From Algoriphagus sp. (GTDB lineage Bacteria > Bacteroidota > Bacteroidia > Cytophagales > Cyclobacteriaceae): a DNA stretch of 64,000 nt. The position numbers and the translations under genes are program-made. Shown piece by piece: positions 1 to 7,551 of this stretch; within the stretch, counting starts at the first letter, position 1, and each line of letters starts with the position of its first letter. Where the stretch lies: NCBI GenBank assembly GCA_018336015.1, contig JAGXQZ010000060.1, positions 92,312 through 156,311 on the forward strand, written 5' to 3'. Below the pieces are notes generated by a model. That model searched no databases. It was given only the letters and a program-made list of their open reading frames with translations, and was not told the origin of the DNA.

Positions 1-231
1 GTCCAACTTAATCTGCATCAGTCCCAAAAGCAGCTTAAAAGTGGAATTCTTGTGGCAACTTTGGGCTATACCGTCACCATCATCGGTGGTCAGCTTTTGG
101 GGACAAAACCTGAATTAGGGGAGACTTTACTTTATGTTGGGGGAGCTACGGGTATAGTAGGTACTGTGGTGTTGTTTCATGGATTCAAAAAAATATCCCT
201 AGGTCCGCCACTCCCACCGAGATCCTACTAA
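1..231 (+). CDS. C-terminal part of a small membrane protein (partial)
   Basis: Frame 1 is open from the window edge to a TAA at 229-231, giving 76 residues with no start in view. The visible part has two hydrophobic stretches (about residues 16-34 and 46-60) separated by a short polar loop, and ends in a Pro/Arg-rich tail (PPLPPRSY). This fits the end of a small integral membrane protein. I do not recognise the family. It converges on the RqcH-like gene, leaving one base between the two stops, and no terminator hairpin is visible there. Confidence 0.55.
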   Translation, partial: VQLNLHQSQKQLKSGILVATLGYTVTIIGGQLLGTKPELGETLLYVGGATGIVGTVVLFHGFKKISLGPPLPPRSY

Positions 232-232
232 G

Positions 233-1813
233 CTATTTCTTAGCGGCAGTTTCTTGATCAGGTCCTATTGGGCTGACGAGGATTACTTTTTCCCGATCTA
301 CCATGACGGATCCAGGTGCAGAACCTTTGACTTTTCTCACGTATTTGGCTTCGGTGTACATCACCGGGGCGAGTGTGTCTGATTTGAGTTTGGAATAAAA
401 GGCAGCCAACTGAGCAGCCCTTTCTAAGACTCTTTGAGGGACTACCGTCATTCCTCTCATCCTGATGATTACATGTGAGCCAGCAGCCTGTCTGGCATGC
501 ATCCAAATGTCCTCTTTTCGGGCAAAGCTCCGTTGCATTTCATCATTGTCCTTGGCTGATTTACCCACCCAAATGGTGAACCCTTCATATTCAAATACCT
601 TAAAGGGCAAGCTTTCCGCGTCTTTCTTGTCCCGGATGTCCTCCTTGTGGGTTTTTTGAAAATTTTTCAGCCCTCTGAAATCCCTCACTACACCCAGTGC
701 TTGAAGCTTTTCTTTCAATTCAGTTTCTAAAACCCGTTTTGCCTGAATGGTTTTTTCGAGTTGATCGAGTTCTAATTGTCGATTTTTTGATTTTCGATAC
801 AGGGATTCTGCCAGGTCCTGAGGCTTTTGATTGGGTTTTAGGCTGACTTTCACCATCGATCCGGTATAGAAATTTTCCAATTCCACTTGCTGAACTCCTT
901 CCGTGAATTGGTGAAGGTTAGCCATGATTACATCTGCCAATTGGGAAGGAGGTGGTGTGTTTTTCAACTCTTCCAGCTTTTCTGAGGATTTTTTGAGGTA
1001 GGACTCGGTTTTCTTGAGTTGGTCAGTGTATCCTTTTAGGAGTTGATTTTTCTCTTTTTCGAAGGTGCCGATAACCAAGGCTTTGTAGAAAAGCTCGTTG
1101 ACTGCGGTGATTGGATCAGAGTGAGTACTGATCGGATTTGGTTCTGGAAGAAGGCTCAGAGTGACTTCTCCCTCTTTTTCCACCAATGAAAAAAGCGGTG
1201 TATCCAGCAAGTCCAGGATCTCTTGCATCAAGGCCCACTTGGTCTTGAGGTCAGATTCCGGATAGTTCCGCTCCTTGAGCCAGTTTCGCGGAATAGCGCC
1301 TAACGTGGGCAGAAATTGGGCAGCATTTCCTGTTAGGGATTCAAAACGATCCCAAGTCAGGTCTATCGGTCTCTCCAAACTCCTCCAGTCCAAGGTCTTG
1401 TCCTCCTTGATTTCATTTCTGAAAAGTAGAGCTGGTGCGGTGGAATCCCCTCTATAAAGCAGCACGTTGCTGCGATTTCCATGGAGTTTAAGCACCAGGA
1501 TTTTGCCGGAGGCTAAGTCAAACCGAAGCGCTCTTTCGAAGGAAAATACGGTACACGTATGGATCACATCTCCAATGAGTTCCTCAAAGAGATCAATGGT
1601 ATTTCTTCGGGCGCGGGCATATTGTGTGGGAAAACTCAGGTAGACTTGCGGTGGAAGCAGATGCGCCCGGATAAACCGAAGTTCACCTGCTCTCTCTGTC
1701 TCAATGATCAGTTCATCCTTGCTTTGCGAAAAGCTAGCGGTAATCTCTGCGCCGGAAAACGCATCTGAAAGCGCAGGGGCGAGGTATCGTAAGAAATGAT
1801 AATTGAGATGCAT
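233..1813 (-). CDS. rqcH: NFACT family protein, RqcH/Rqc2-like ribosome quality control factor
   Basis: 526 residues with NFACT architecture: an N-terminal NFACT-N/FbpA-like region (about 1-250), a charged coiled coil (about 255-375) and a C-terminal NFACT-R/DUF814 domain starting near D435 with the pattern DIWMHAR...GSHVIIR. Bacterial RqcH binds obstructed 50S subunits carrying peptidyl-tRNA and directs C-terminal alanine tailing of the stalled chain. At the place of the conserved Asp-Arg pair this protein has E93-R94 (FERALRF), a conservative variant if my alignment is right. The ATG overlaps the upstream metallo-hydrolase stop by one base (TGATG), so the two are probably translationally coupled. 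It is the last gene of a five-gene minus-strand operon. Family call is firm; the exact role is inferred. Confidence 0.85.
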   Translation of the reverse strand: MHLNYHFLRYLAPALSDAFSGAEITASFSQSKDELIIETERAGELRFIRAHLLPPQVYLSFPTQYARARRNTIDLFEELIGDVIHTCTVFSFERALRFDLASGKILVLKLHGNRSNVLLYRGDSTAPALLFRNEIKEDKTLDWRSLERPIDLTWDRFESLTGNAAQFLPTLGAIPRNWLKERNYPESDLKTKWALMQEILDLLDTPLFSLVEKEGEVTLSLLPEPNPISTHSDPITAVNELFYKALVIGTFEKEKNQLLKGYTDQLKKTESYLKKSSEKLEELKNTPPPSQLADVIMANLHQFTEGVQQVELENFYTGSMVKVSLKPNQKPQDLAESLYRKSKNRQLELDQLEKTIQAKRVLETELKEKLQALGVVRDFRGLKNFQKTHKEDIRDKKDAESLPFKVFEYEGFTIWVGKSAKDNDEMQRSFARKEDIWMHARQAAGSHVIIRMRGMTVVPQRVLERAAQLAAFYSKLKSDTLAPVMYTEAKYVRKVKGSAPGSVMVDREKVILVSPIGPDQETAAKK

Positions 1814-2577
1814 CAGGACAAAGTTAACTCCATGCCGTCAAAGGCGAGGAAGATTCCTTCGGGAAGCGCTTGTTCTACCTCTTGGTGGAGGCCCAATCGA
1901 TGAGAGATATGGGTGAAAAAGGTTTTTTTAGCCCCTATTTTCAGTGCTTGATCGATGGCTTGATCTAGAGTGAAATGCGAGATATGCGGGTCTTTTTGCA
2001 AGGCGTTGAGCACCAAAATTTCGCTTCCTTCCAGCAAGGCCAATGTGGAATCTGGAATATAATTGGCATCGGTGATGTAGCTAAAGTCACCGATTCGGAA
2101 TCCCAATACGGGCAATTTGTAATGAAGGACAGGCAGGGGGGTGATGGCTAATCCTTGGATGTGAAAGGGGTTTTCATCGATTTCCACGCAGGCTACTTGG
2201 GGTACACCCGGGTATTTTTTATCGCTGAAGATGTAGGAATACTCACGTTTAAGCTGGTCGATTACTTGCTTTTTACCAAAGACAGGCATGTCTTTTTGCT
2301 GCATGAAATTAAAAGGACGTATGTCGTCCAGACCAGCCGTATGATCTTTATGCTCATGGGTAAAGACCACTGCATCGAGTCTCCTGATTCCGGATTGCAG
2401 CATTTGCATGCGGAAGTCAGGTCCCGTGTCCACGACTAAAGAGACCCCCTTGGACTCGATGTGTACAGAGGTTCGAAACCGCTTGTCGCGATAGTCCAGT
2501 GACTTACAAACCCTGCATTCGCAGCCGATCACGGGTACGCCCTGAGAAGTGCCTGTTCCTAAAAATGTGACTTTCAA
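1813..2577 (-). CDS. MBL-fold metallo-hydrolase, PhnP-like
   Basis: 254 residues, full length for PhnP-like metallo-beta-lactamase-fold phosphodiesterases. The metal-binding motif HEHKDH is at 74-79 (H74, H76, D78, H79), and the N-terminus has the GCECRVC cysteine cluster (19-24) that forms the extra structural zinc site in PhnP-type enzymes. Such proteins hydrolyse cyclic phosphodiesters or related small molecules, probably in the cytoplasm since no signal peptide is seen. In Bacteroidota the family occurs without phn genes, and none are nearby, so the substrate is unknown. It overlaps the preceding small gene by four bases (ATGA) and the next gene by one base, placing it firmly in the operon. 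Confidence 0.85.
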   Translation of the reverse strand: MKVTFLGTGTSQGVPVIGCECRVCKSLDYRDKRFRTSVHIESKGVSLVVDTGPDFRMQMLQSGIRRLDAVVFTHEHKDHTAGLDDIRPFNFMQQKDMPVFGKKQVIDQLKREYSYIFSDKKYPGVPQVACVEIDENPFHIQGLAITPLPVLHYKLPVLGFRIGDFSYITDANYIPDSTLALLEGSEILVLNALQKDPHISHFTLDQAIDQALKIGAKKTFFTHISHRLGLHQEVEQALPEGIFLAFDGMELTLS

Positions 2578-2852
2578 AATTTCAGGGTGGTTTGTCTTAA
2601 CTCGGTTAAGAAATCTTGGTTGGTTTTGTCCTTGAACTCCTGAGGATCCAAATTCAATTCGGACAAGATATCAATCAGCGCGTTGATTTTTCCTTCCAAA
2701 GGAAAATACTTGTTGACGATTACAATTTTGGTCTCTTTGAGTACACAATAGCCTGATTTGAAATTTCCCTTTTCGTAGCGTAGGATATAGCTGGAGGCCG
2801 AAAAGAGGCTTTCTAGTTTGTCCAAAAAGTGTTTAGTGTACTTTACTGCCAT
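2574..2852 (-). CDS. small conserved protein of unknown function
   Basis: 92 residues, no signal peptide or membrane segment. The sequence reads as a compact alpha/beta protein: an N-terminal amphipathic helix (TKHFLDKLESLF), several strands (SYILRYEKGNF, GYCVLKETKIVIVNKYF) and a C-terminal helix pair. I recognise it only as a type of short protein that accompanies housekeeping genes in Bacteroidota; no function can be assigned. Its stop overlaps the metallo-hydrolase start by four bases and it begins three bases after the single-receiver gene, so it is co-transcribed. Operon position and intact frame argue that it is a real gene. Confidence 0.7.
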   Translation of the reverse strand: MAVKYTKHFLDKLESLFSASSYILRYEKGNFKSGYCVLKETKIVIVNKYFPLEGKINALIDILSELNLDPQEFKDKTNQDFLTELRQTTLKF

Positions 2853-2855
2853 GGA

Positions 2856-3233
2856 TTAGCTTAAGAATTTTTTGACTGTAGCCAATACGACGTCATAGTC
2901 GAGCGGTTTTTGGATAAAATCATTAAACCCAAATTTTCTGAAATCTTCAGGGGTATAGTTAGCTGCATTGCCCGAAATGGCGATGATCGGAAGCTTGCTT
3001 TTGACAGGATCTGCGAGGTTTCGGATCTCAAGGGTGCATTGGACTCCGTCCATTATCGGCATGGTAATATCCATCAGGATAAGGTCAAAATCTTCGTTGG
3101 CCAGCATTTCAAGCACTTGCTTTCCGTTTCGGGCAGCTTTCATTTGATAATTTTCAAAGGCCAAAACGTTTTTGGTCAAATTGATGATGATGGAACTATC
3201 CTCACCTACCAATATTTTTTTTTCGCTGCTCAT
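2856..3233 (-). CDS. single-domain response regulator (CheY-like receiver)
   Basis: 125 residues forming one receiver domain with no output domain. The acidic pair E11-D12, phospho-acceptor D55 (LILMDITMP), switch Ser S87 (IAISGNA) and conserved Lys K109 (FIQKP) are all present, so it should be phosphorylatable. Its start overlaps the stop of the receiver-Hpt gene by four bases. Together the two supply receiver, Hpt and terminal receiver of a phosphorelay; the cognate kinase is not in this operon. Stand-alone receivers usually act by protein-protein contact or as phosphate shuttles. Confidence 0.9.
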   Translation of the reverse strand: MSSEKKILVGEDSSIIINLTKNVLAFENYQMKAARNGKQVLEMLANEDFDLILMDITMPIMDGVQCTLEIRNLADPVKSKLPIIAISGNAANYTPEDFRKFGFNDFIQKPLDYDVVLATVKKFLS

Positions 3234-3985
3234 GATTCAAAAATGGTTTCGTTATTGAAAAATTCTTGGAATTCAAGAATGTGTTTTTTTAGAACTTTAA
3301 TCTCGTCTTTGAATTCAAGAGACTTGTTTTGTCTCCCCAAAAGTTCGCAGACCTGGCTTTGATTAAATATTTTGGTGGCACCTAAGGTGCCTGAATTGCC
3401 TTTTAAGGTGTGAATTTTATCCAATAATTCGATAGAAATTCCTTCAGCGGAAGCTTGCTCGATCGAAGCGATTGCTTCTGCGCATTCGGTGATAAAATCG
3501 AGATAAACTTTTTTGATTGCTTCCCTGGAGTTGTATTTAAGAAGCTGGGAAATGGTTTCCAGGTTTAGTGTTTCCGCAGAAGGCAGAGCTTTTTCATTAT
3601 CATTTTCCTGAGCAGCCTGTTTTTTGAAATGAGACTGAATGGTTAGGATAAACTCTCTCGGACGAATAGGTTTGGCAATGAAATCATCAAAACCCTGATC
3701 AATAAAGTTTTGCCGATCTCCATCGTCAGCAAATGCAGTCACAGCCAAAATCGGACAGGAACCAAACTCGTTTTCCCGGATTTTTTTCATGGCGGTAATC
3801 CCATCCATTCGGGGCATCTGAATGTCCATCAAGATCAAATCAAAAGGAGTAGCCGTGGCCATTTCAATGGCCTCCATGCCATTGTGTGCGGATTTGAAAT
3901 CGTAGAGCTGGCCGACCAGATTTTCAAAAAGCTTCCTGTTCAGTTCATTATCGTCCACAATCAGGACTTTTTTGCTTTTCATCAC
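3230..3985 (-). CDS. response regulator with C-terminal Hpt phosphotransfer domain
   Basis: 251 residues. Residues about 5-120 are a receiver domain with acidic pocket D11-D12, phospho-acceptor D54 (LILMDIQMP) and K105. After a linker (120-140), residues about 145-240 form a helical Hpt domain with phosphorylatable histidine H192 in HTLKGNSGT. It should pass phosphate between a hybrid kinase and the single receiver encoded directly downstream. It is the first gene of the minus-strand operon that ends with rqcH, and its start region is divergent from and overlaps the 5' end of the longest miaA reading frame, so both promoters must sit in or beside coding sequence. Confidence 0.88.
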   Translation of the reverse strand: MMKSKKVLIVDDNELNRKLFENLVGQLYDFKSAHNGMEAIEMATATPFDLILMDIQMPRMDGITAMKKIRENEFGSCPILAVTAFADDGDRQNFIDQGFDDFIAKPIRPREFILTIQSHFKKQAAQENDNEKALPSAETLNLETISQLLKYNSREAIKKVYLDFITECAEAIASIEQASAEGISIELLDKIHTLKGNSGTLGATKIFNQSQVCELLGRQNKSLEFKDEIKVLKKHILEFQEFFNNETIFES

Positions 3986-3992
3986 AATCCTA

Positions 3993-4931
3993 TTGATTTT
4001 TGATTGTATAAACGATTCAGATTTGACCGGTCAACGATTTTTGATTCTTGTGGTAGGGCCTACCGGGGTGGGTAAAACCGATCTCTGCTTAAAGCTAGCC
4101 AAAAAATTTCACACCCAAATTATTTCCTGTGACAGCAGACAATTTTATCGGGAAATGACCCTTGGTACTGCCAAACCAAGTCCTGCCGAACTCGCTGAAG
4201 TACCTCATCATCTGATCAATTCCCTCTCGATCGAAGAGGATTACGATGTACGGAAATTTGAACAAGACGCAATCTCCATCCTCGATCAGCTTTATCAAAC
4301 ACACCAAGTGGTCATCATGACGGGGGGCAGCGGGCTCTTTGCCGATACAGTGGTCAAAGGCTTGGACGATATCCCTGATGTAGATCCTGAGATAAGGCAA
4401 GAAATTATCAAGGAGTTTGAAGAAAAAGGGTTGGAATGGTTGCAGCAAGAAGTTGAAAAAGTAGATCCCGAATACTTTGAGTTGGTCGATCGCCAAAACC
4501 CGCAACGGTTGATGAGAGCACTAGAAGTAGGTCGAGGTACAGGTTTGAAATTCAGCAGCTTTCGAGTGAAAAAGAAAGTGGAGAGGCCTTTTAAAACAAT
4601 CAAAATCGGACTCTATCGGGATCGGGAAGAACTGTACCAGCGAATCGATTTGCGCATGGAACAAATGATCGAGGCAGGGCTGTTCGATGAGGCGGATGCA
4701 CTTTTTGGAAAGCGGAAGTTGAATGCGCTACAGACTGTAGGATACTCTGAAATTTTCGGATACCTCGAGGGAAAGTACGATAGGGAAGAGGCTGTCCGTT
4801 TGCTTAAACGCAATTCTAGAAGATACGCCAAGCGGCAATTGACTTGGTTTAGAAGAGATCCTGAAATCCAATGGTTTCAGCCTGCTCAAGAAAATGAAAT
4901 GATAGCCTTGATAGAGGCTCAGATGGCTTGA
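3993..4931 (+). CDS. miaA: tRNA dimethylallyltransferase MiaA
   Basis: Transfers the dimethylallyl group from DMAPP to the N6 of A37 in tRNAs that read UNN codons. The P-loop GPTGVGKT, the DSRQFY catalytic region and the later RNPQRLMRALEV and QTVGYSEIFGYLEG blocks are all recognisable, and the length (about 300-315 residues) is normal. No ATG exists near the 5' end. The in-frame candidates are TTG at 3972 (inside the divergent receiver gene), TTG at 3993 (chosen here, just clear of that gene) and TTG at 4023 (closest to the family start). The stop overlaps the convergent LemA-tail-like gene by 13 bases. Function is firm, the start is uncertain. Confidence 0.93.
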   Translation: MIFDCINDSDLTGQRFLILVVGPTGVGKTDLCLKLAKKFHTQIISCDSRQFYREMTLGTAKPSPAELAEVPHHLINSLSIEEDYDVRKFEQDAISILDQLYQTHQVVIMTGGSGLFADTVVKGLDDIPDVDPEIRQEIIKEFEEKGLEWLQQEVEKVDPEYFELVDRQNPQRLMRALEVGRGTGLKFSSFRVKKKVERPFKTIKIGLYRDREELYQRIDLRMEQMIEAGLFDEADALFGKRKLNALQTVGYSEIFGYLEGKYDREEAVRLLKRNSRRYAKRQLTWFRRDPEIQWFQPAQENEMIALIEAQMA

Positions 4932-5254
4932 AATCCACTGATTTTTGCTACCCAATTGTAAGGGGCTTTTTTGATCAGTTGATTGTATTGGAAGCGGTTA
5001 ATCTTGAGCTCGCGGATCAGATCCAAGCTGGATTGGGAAATGGGATTTTTCTGATCTGTATTTTTCCACGCGGTCAAAATCTGATCGGGATCGGGGAGTT
5101 CCTCTGACTTAAGTCCAAGTTCTGGATGGGCTTGGGAAAGTTTGGCGAACAGCTCGTGCTGAAGGTTTAATTTCCTCAACATGGTAATTCTCACCGTCAG
5201 GAAGAACAGCATGCAAGCGCCTCCCATAGTCAAAAACAAGGGTATGTATCCCAT
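4919..5254 (-). CDS. membrane-anchored protein with LemA-like C-terminal tail
   Basis: 111 residues: one N-terminal transmembrane helix (about 4-26), then a soluble helical region. The last 35 residues (RELKINRFQYNQLIKKAPYN, then WVAKISGFQ) resemble the C-terminal helix of LemA proteins, in which R/N-x-YN precedes a 'P-x-N-x-(I/V)A-x-(L/I)-x-GF' ending. The central LemA helices are too short here, so it may be a truncated or distant relative rather than a true LemA. It starts one base before the pfkA stop region (pfkA ends at 5256), so it is probably co-transcribed with pfkA. Function unknown. Confidence 0.6.
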   Translation of the reverse strand: MGYIPLFLTMGGACMLFFLTVRITMLRKLNLQHELFAKLSQAHPELGLKSEELPDPDQILTAWKNTDQKNPISQSSLDLIRELKINRFQYNQLIKKAPYNWVAKISGFQAI

Positions 5255-5255
5255 A

Positions 5256-6230
5256 TCAAATGCTTAAGATATCAATCAGTTTGAGGTGGTCGGGGATAAG
5301 TGGTTTGGGTTTGCCAATGCAATCTGCGAATGGGGTATACACTACTTCCATCTTCATCACTCCGGCCATGCAATTGGTTTTTCCTTCCAAAAGGCCTTCT
5401 ACTGCAGCCATGCCACAACGGCTTGCCAACACCCGGTCTCTTGCAGTGGGCTTACCTCCGCGTTGAATATGTCCTAGTGTCGTTACTTTAAATTCTTTGT
5501 TGGGGTCTTTGATTTTTTCCTTGACCATTTTCATGATCTCTTCAGCACTTCCGAGGGAATCACCCTCAGCCACTACAATGATGCTGGAGGTTTTGGTCTT
5601 TCTCAGATTTTTGAGGGACTTGACCACTTGGTCTAGGTCGGTTTTGGTTTCAGGCACCATGACAAATTCGGCACCGCCGCCAATGCCGGACTCAACAGCG
5701 ATAAACCCAGCATCTCTTCCCATTACTTCCACAAAGAAAATACGGTCGTGTGCTGCTGCCGTGTCTCGGATTTTGTCGATTGCTTCCAGTGCCGTATTTA
5801 CTGCAGTATCAAATCCAATGGTGAAATCCGTACCGTAAATGTCGTTGTCAATTGTGCCCGGGCAACCTACTGTCGGGATTCCATATTCTTCGAAAAACAC
5901 CTTAGCACCAGTAAATGTACCATCACCGCCAATCGCTACCAATCCTTCGATTCCAAGCGCTTTTAAGTTTTCATAGGCTTTCTTTCGCCCCTCGGGAGTT
6001 CGGAATTCCATCGAACGGGCAGATTTCAAGATTGTGCCTCCTCGCTGGACAATATTGGAAACCGAATGAGATTGAAGTCTTTTGATGTCACCTTCGATCA
6101 TCCCTTCGTACCCGTGGTAGATCCCATAGACTTCCAAGCCTCGATAGATCCCTGTCCGAACCACAGCGCGGATGCAGGCATTCATTCCGGGTGAATCTCC
6201 ACCTGAGGTGAAAACGGCGATTTTTTTCAT
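5256..6230 (-). CDS. pfkA: ATP-dependent 6-phosphofructokinase
   Basis: 324 residues, the standard bacterial PfkA length. It phosphorylates fructose 6-phosphate to fructose 1,6-bisphosphate in glycolysis. The nucleotide-binding SGGDSPGMN (9-17), GGDGT (101-105) and the catalytic TIDND block (126-130, with D128 as expected base) are intact. A glycine after GGD in the GGDGT motif is what ATP-dependent enzymes have; PPi-dependent enzymes usually carry Asp there. A -7-like box lies just upstream on the minus strand (6252-6259). The small LemA-tail-like gene follows directly. Confidence 0.96.
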   Translation of the reverse strand: MKKIAVFTSGGDSPGMNACIRAVVRTGIYRGLEVYGIYHGYEGMIEGDIKRLQSHSVSNIVQRGGTILKSARSMEFRTPEGRKKAYENLKALGIEGLVAIGGDGTFTGAKVFFEEYGIPTVGCPGTIDNDIYGTDFTIGFDTAVNTALEAIDKIRDTAAAHDRIFFVEVMGRDAGFIAVESGIGGGAEFVMVPETKTDLDQVVKSLKNLRKTKTSSIIVVAEGDSLGSAEEIMKMVKEKIKDPNKEFKVTTLGHIQRGGKPTARDRVLASRCGMAAVEGLLEGKTNCMAGVMKMEVVYTPFADCIGKPKPLIPDHLKLIDILSI

Positions 6231-6251
6231 TTACCTTGATGTTAAGCGCCG

Positions 6252-6259
6252 CAAAAATA
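6252..6259 (-). promoter_or_regulatory. -7 box upstream of pfkA
   Basis: On the minus strand this reads TATTTTTG, a full match to the Bacteroidota -7 consensus TAnnTTTG, about 21 bases before the pfkA ATG. No convincing -33 TTG lies at the usual 17-23 base distance, so the call rests on the -7 box alone. Confidence 0.4.
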
Positions 6260-6367
6260 GAGATTAAAGGAGGAAATACGGTGTTTCTTTCGAAAATAGA
6301 TCTTGTATTTTTCGGACATCTTTCCAATAACTATTACCTATTTTCAGGTATTCGTCACCTAATTAAA

Positions 6368-7255
6368 ATGCAACCAATTTCTTCCAAATCTTCTTTTGAT
6401 CTTCCTGCTATCGGGTTGGGTTGTATGTCCTTACCGATCGATTACACGGCAGCAAAAGCCGTTTTAGACCAAGCTTTTGACTTGGGAATTACGTTTTTTG
6501 ACACGGCAGACCTTTATCAGCGAGGGCTCAATGAGCAACATCTTGGTAAAGGACTCTCTGGAAGAAGAGCTCAGGTCATTTTGGCTACCAAAGTGGGCAA
6601 TCAATGGAATTCCTCCGGATCTTCGTGGTCCTGGAATCCCACCAAATCCTACATTCTCCAGGCTGTGGAAGAAAGTCTAAAACGACTCAAAACGGACTAC
6701 ATCGACCTTTATCAACTTCATGGGGGCACTTTGGAAGACCCATGGGATGAGACCTTGGAAGCTTTTCAGCTACTTAAGGAGCAAGGGAAAATCCTGGCGT
6801 TTGGGATTTCCTCCATCCGACCCAATGTCATCCGGAAGGTGATGGCCATGACTCCGCCCAAATCCATCATGATGCAGTACAGTCCCCTGGACCGCAGGCC
6901 TGAAGAGGAGGTATTTCCACTTCTGGAAAAAGCGGATACTCGGGTGCTGGTCCGTGGAGCTTTTGCCAAAGGCTTACTGATAGATAAGCCTGAAGCGGCC
7001 TTTTTGGACTTCTCTCAATCGCAAGTTTCCCAAATCCGAAGCGCCATTGCTGAATCAGGATGGATGCCTGAAGCAGTTTTGATCCGATATGGTCTGTCGC
7101 AGGGAGCGGTTGGCAGTCTGATTGTTGGGGCGAGTTCGGCGACCCAAGTTCGTCAGCTGGTCAAGGGATATGAGGAGAGCCAAATGGTTCCGGATGAAAT
7201 TATACGCCGATTGCAAGTCAATTTTCCCGCTAATCGGTATACAGATCATCGTTAA
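6368..7255 (+). CDS. aldo/keto reductase
   Basis: 295 residues from the ATG at 6368, chosen because MQPISSKSSFDLPAIGLGCM aligns with the normal first strand of the barrel; the frame stays open further upstream but into the pfkA promoter region. The catalytic tetrad is visible as D45 and Y50 (FFDTADLY), K75 (ILATKVG) and the His of DLYQLHG. NADPH-binding residues lie in the C-terminal region (SLIVGASSATQVRQL). It reduces aldehydes or ketones with NADPH; the substrate cannot be told from sequence. It is a single-gene unit, divergent from pfkA. Confidence 0.88.
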   Translation: MQPISSKSSFDLPAIGLGCMSLPIDYTAAKAVLDQAFDLGITFFDTADLYQRGLNEQHLGKGLSGRRAQVILATKVGNQWNSSGSSWSWNPTKSYILQAVEESLKRLKTDYIDLYQLHGGTLEDPWDETLEAFQLLKEQGKILAFGISSIRPNVIRKVMAMTPPKSIMMQYSPLDRRPEEEVFPLLEKADTRVLVRGAFAKGLLIDKPEAAFLDFSQSQVSQIRSAIAESGWMPEAVLIRYGLSQGAVGSLIVGASSATQVRQLVKGYEESQMVPDEIIRRLQVNFPANRYTDHR

Positions 7256-7494
7256 AACTCCAGTAAATCTGAAATGTAGGGTCCAGGCCAATTTCTGAGA
7301 GGAGATTTTTCTTTTTCACCATTTAGGACATTCAGATCATAAAGGGTTCATAGAATTAAATCTTATTCTGAAGTTGGTTCCAAATTCGAGGAGCACTATA
7401 TGCCTTTAATGCCTTCCTGTTTTTAAAAGCACCTAAAGGAAGAAAAGTCGAAGTTGACTTGCGTATCATAACCTTTCCGTTCACACTTTTATTC

Positions 7495-7526
7495 TTGACC
7501 GCTCTTTCAAAAAAATGGTACTTTCG
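7495..7526 (+). promoter_or_regulatory. Bacteroidota-type promoter of the acylase gene
   Basis: TTG at 7495-7497 is followed after 21 bases by TACTTTCG at 7519-7526, one mismatch from TAnnTTTG. The spacing fits the 17-23 base rule for the Bacteroidota housekeeping sigma factor. The position, about 26 bases before the ATG at 7552, supports that start over the open frame extending further upstream. Confidence 0.6.
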
Positions 7527-7551
7527 AACTTCACTCCCTAGCCCAAAACGT

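Noticed and set aside
3972..4011. Earliest TTG as true miaA start
   Set aside because: It would place the start inside the divergent receiver gene and adds residues not seen in the family; later TTG codons are more plausible, though none is decisive.
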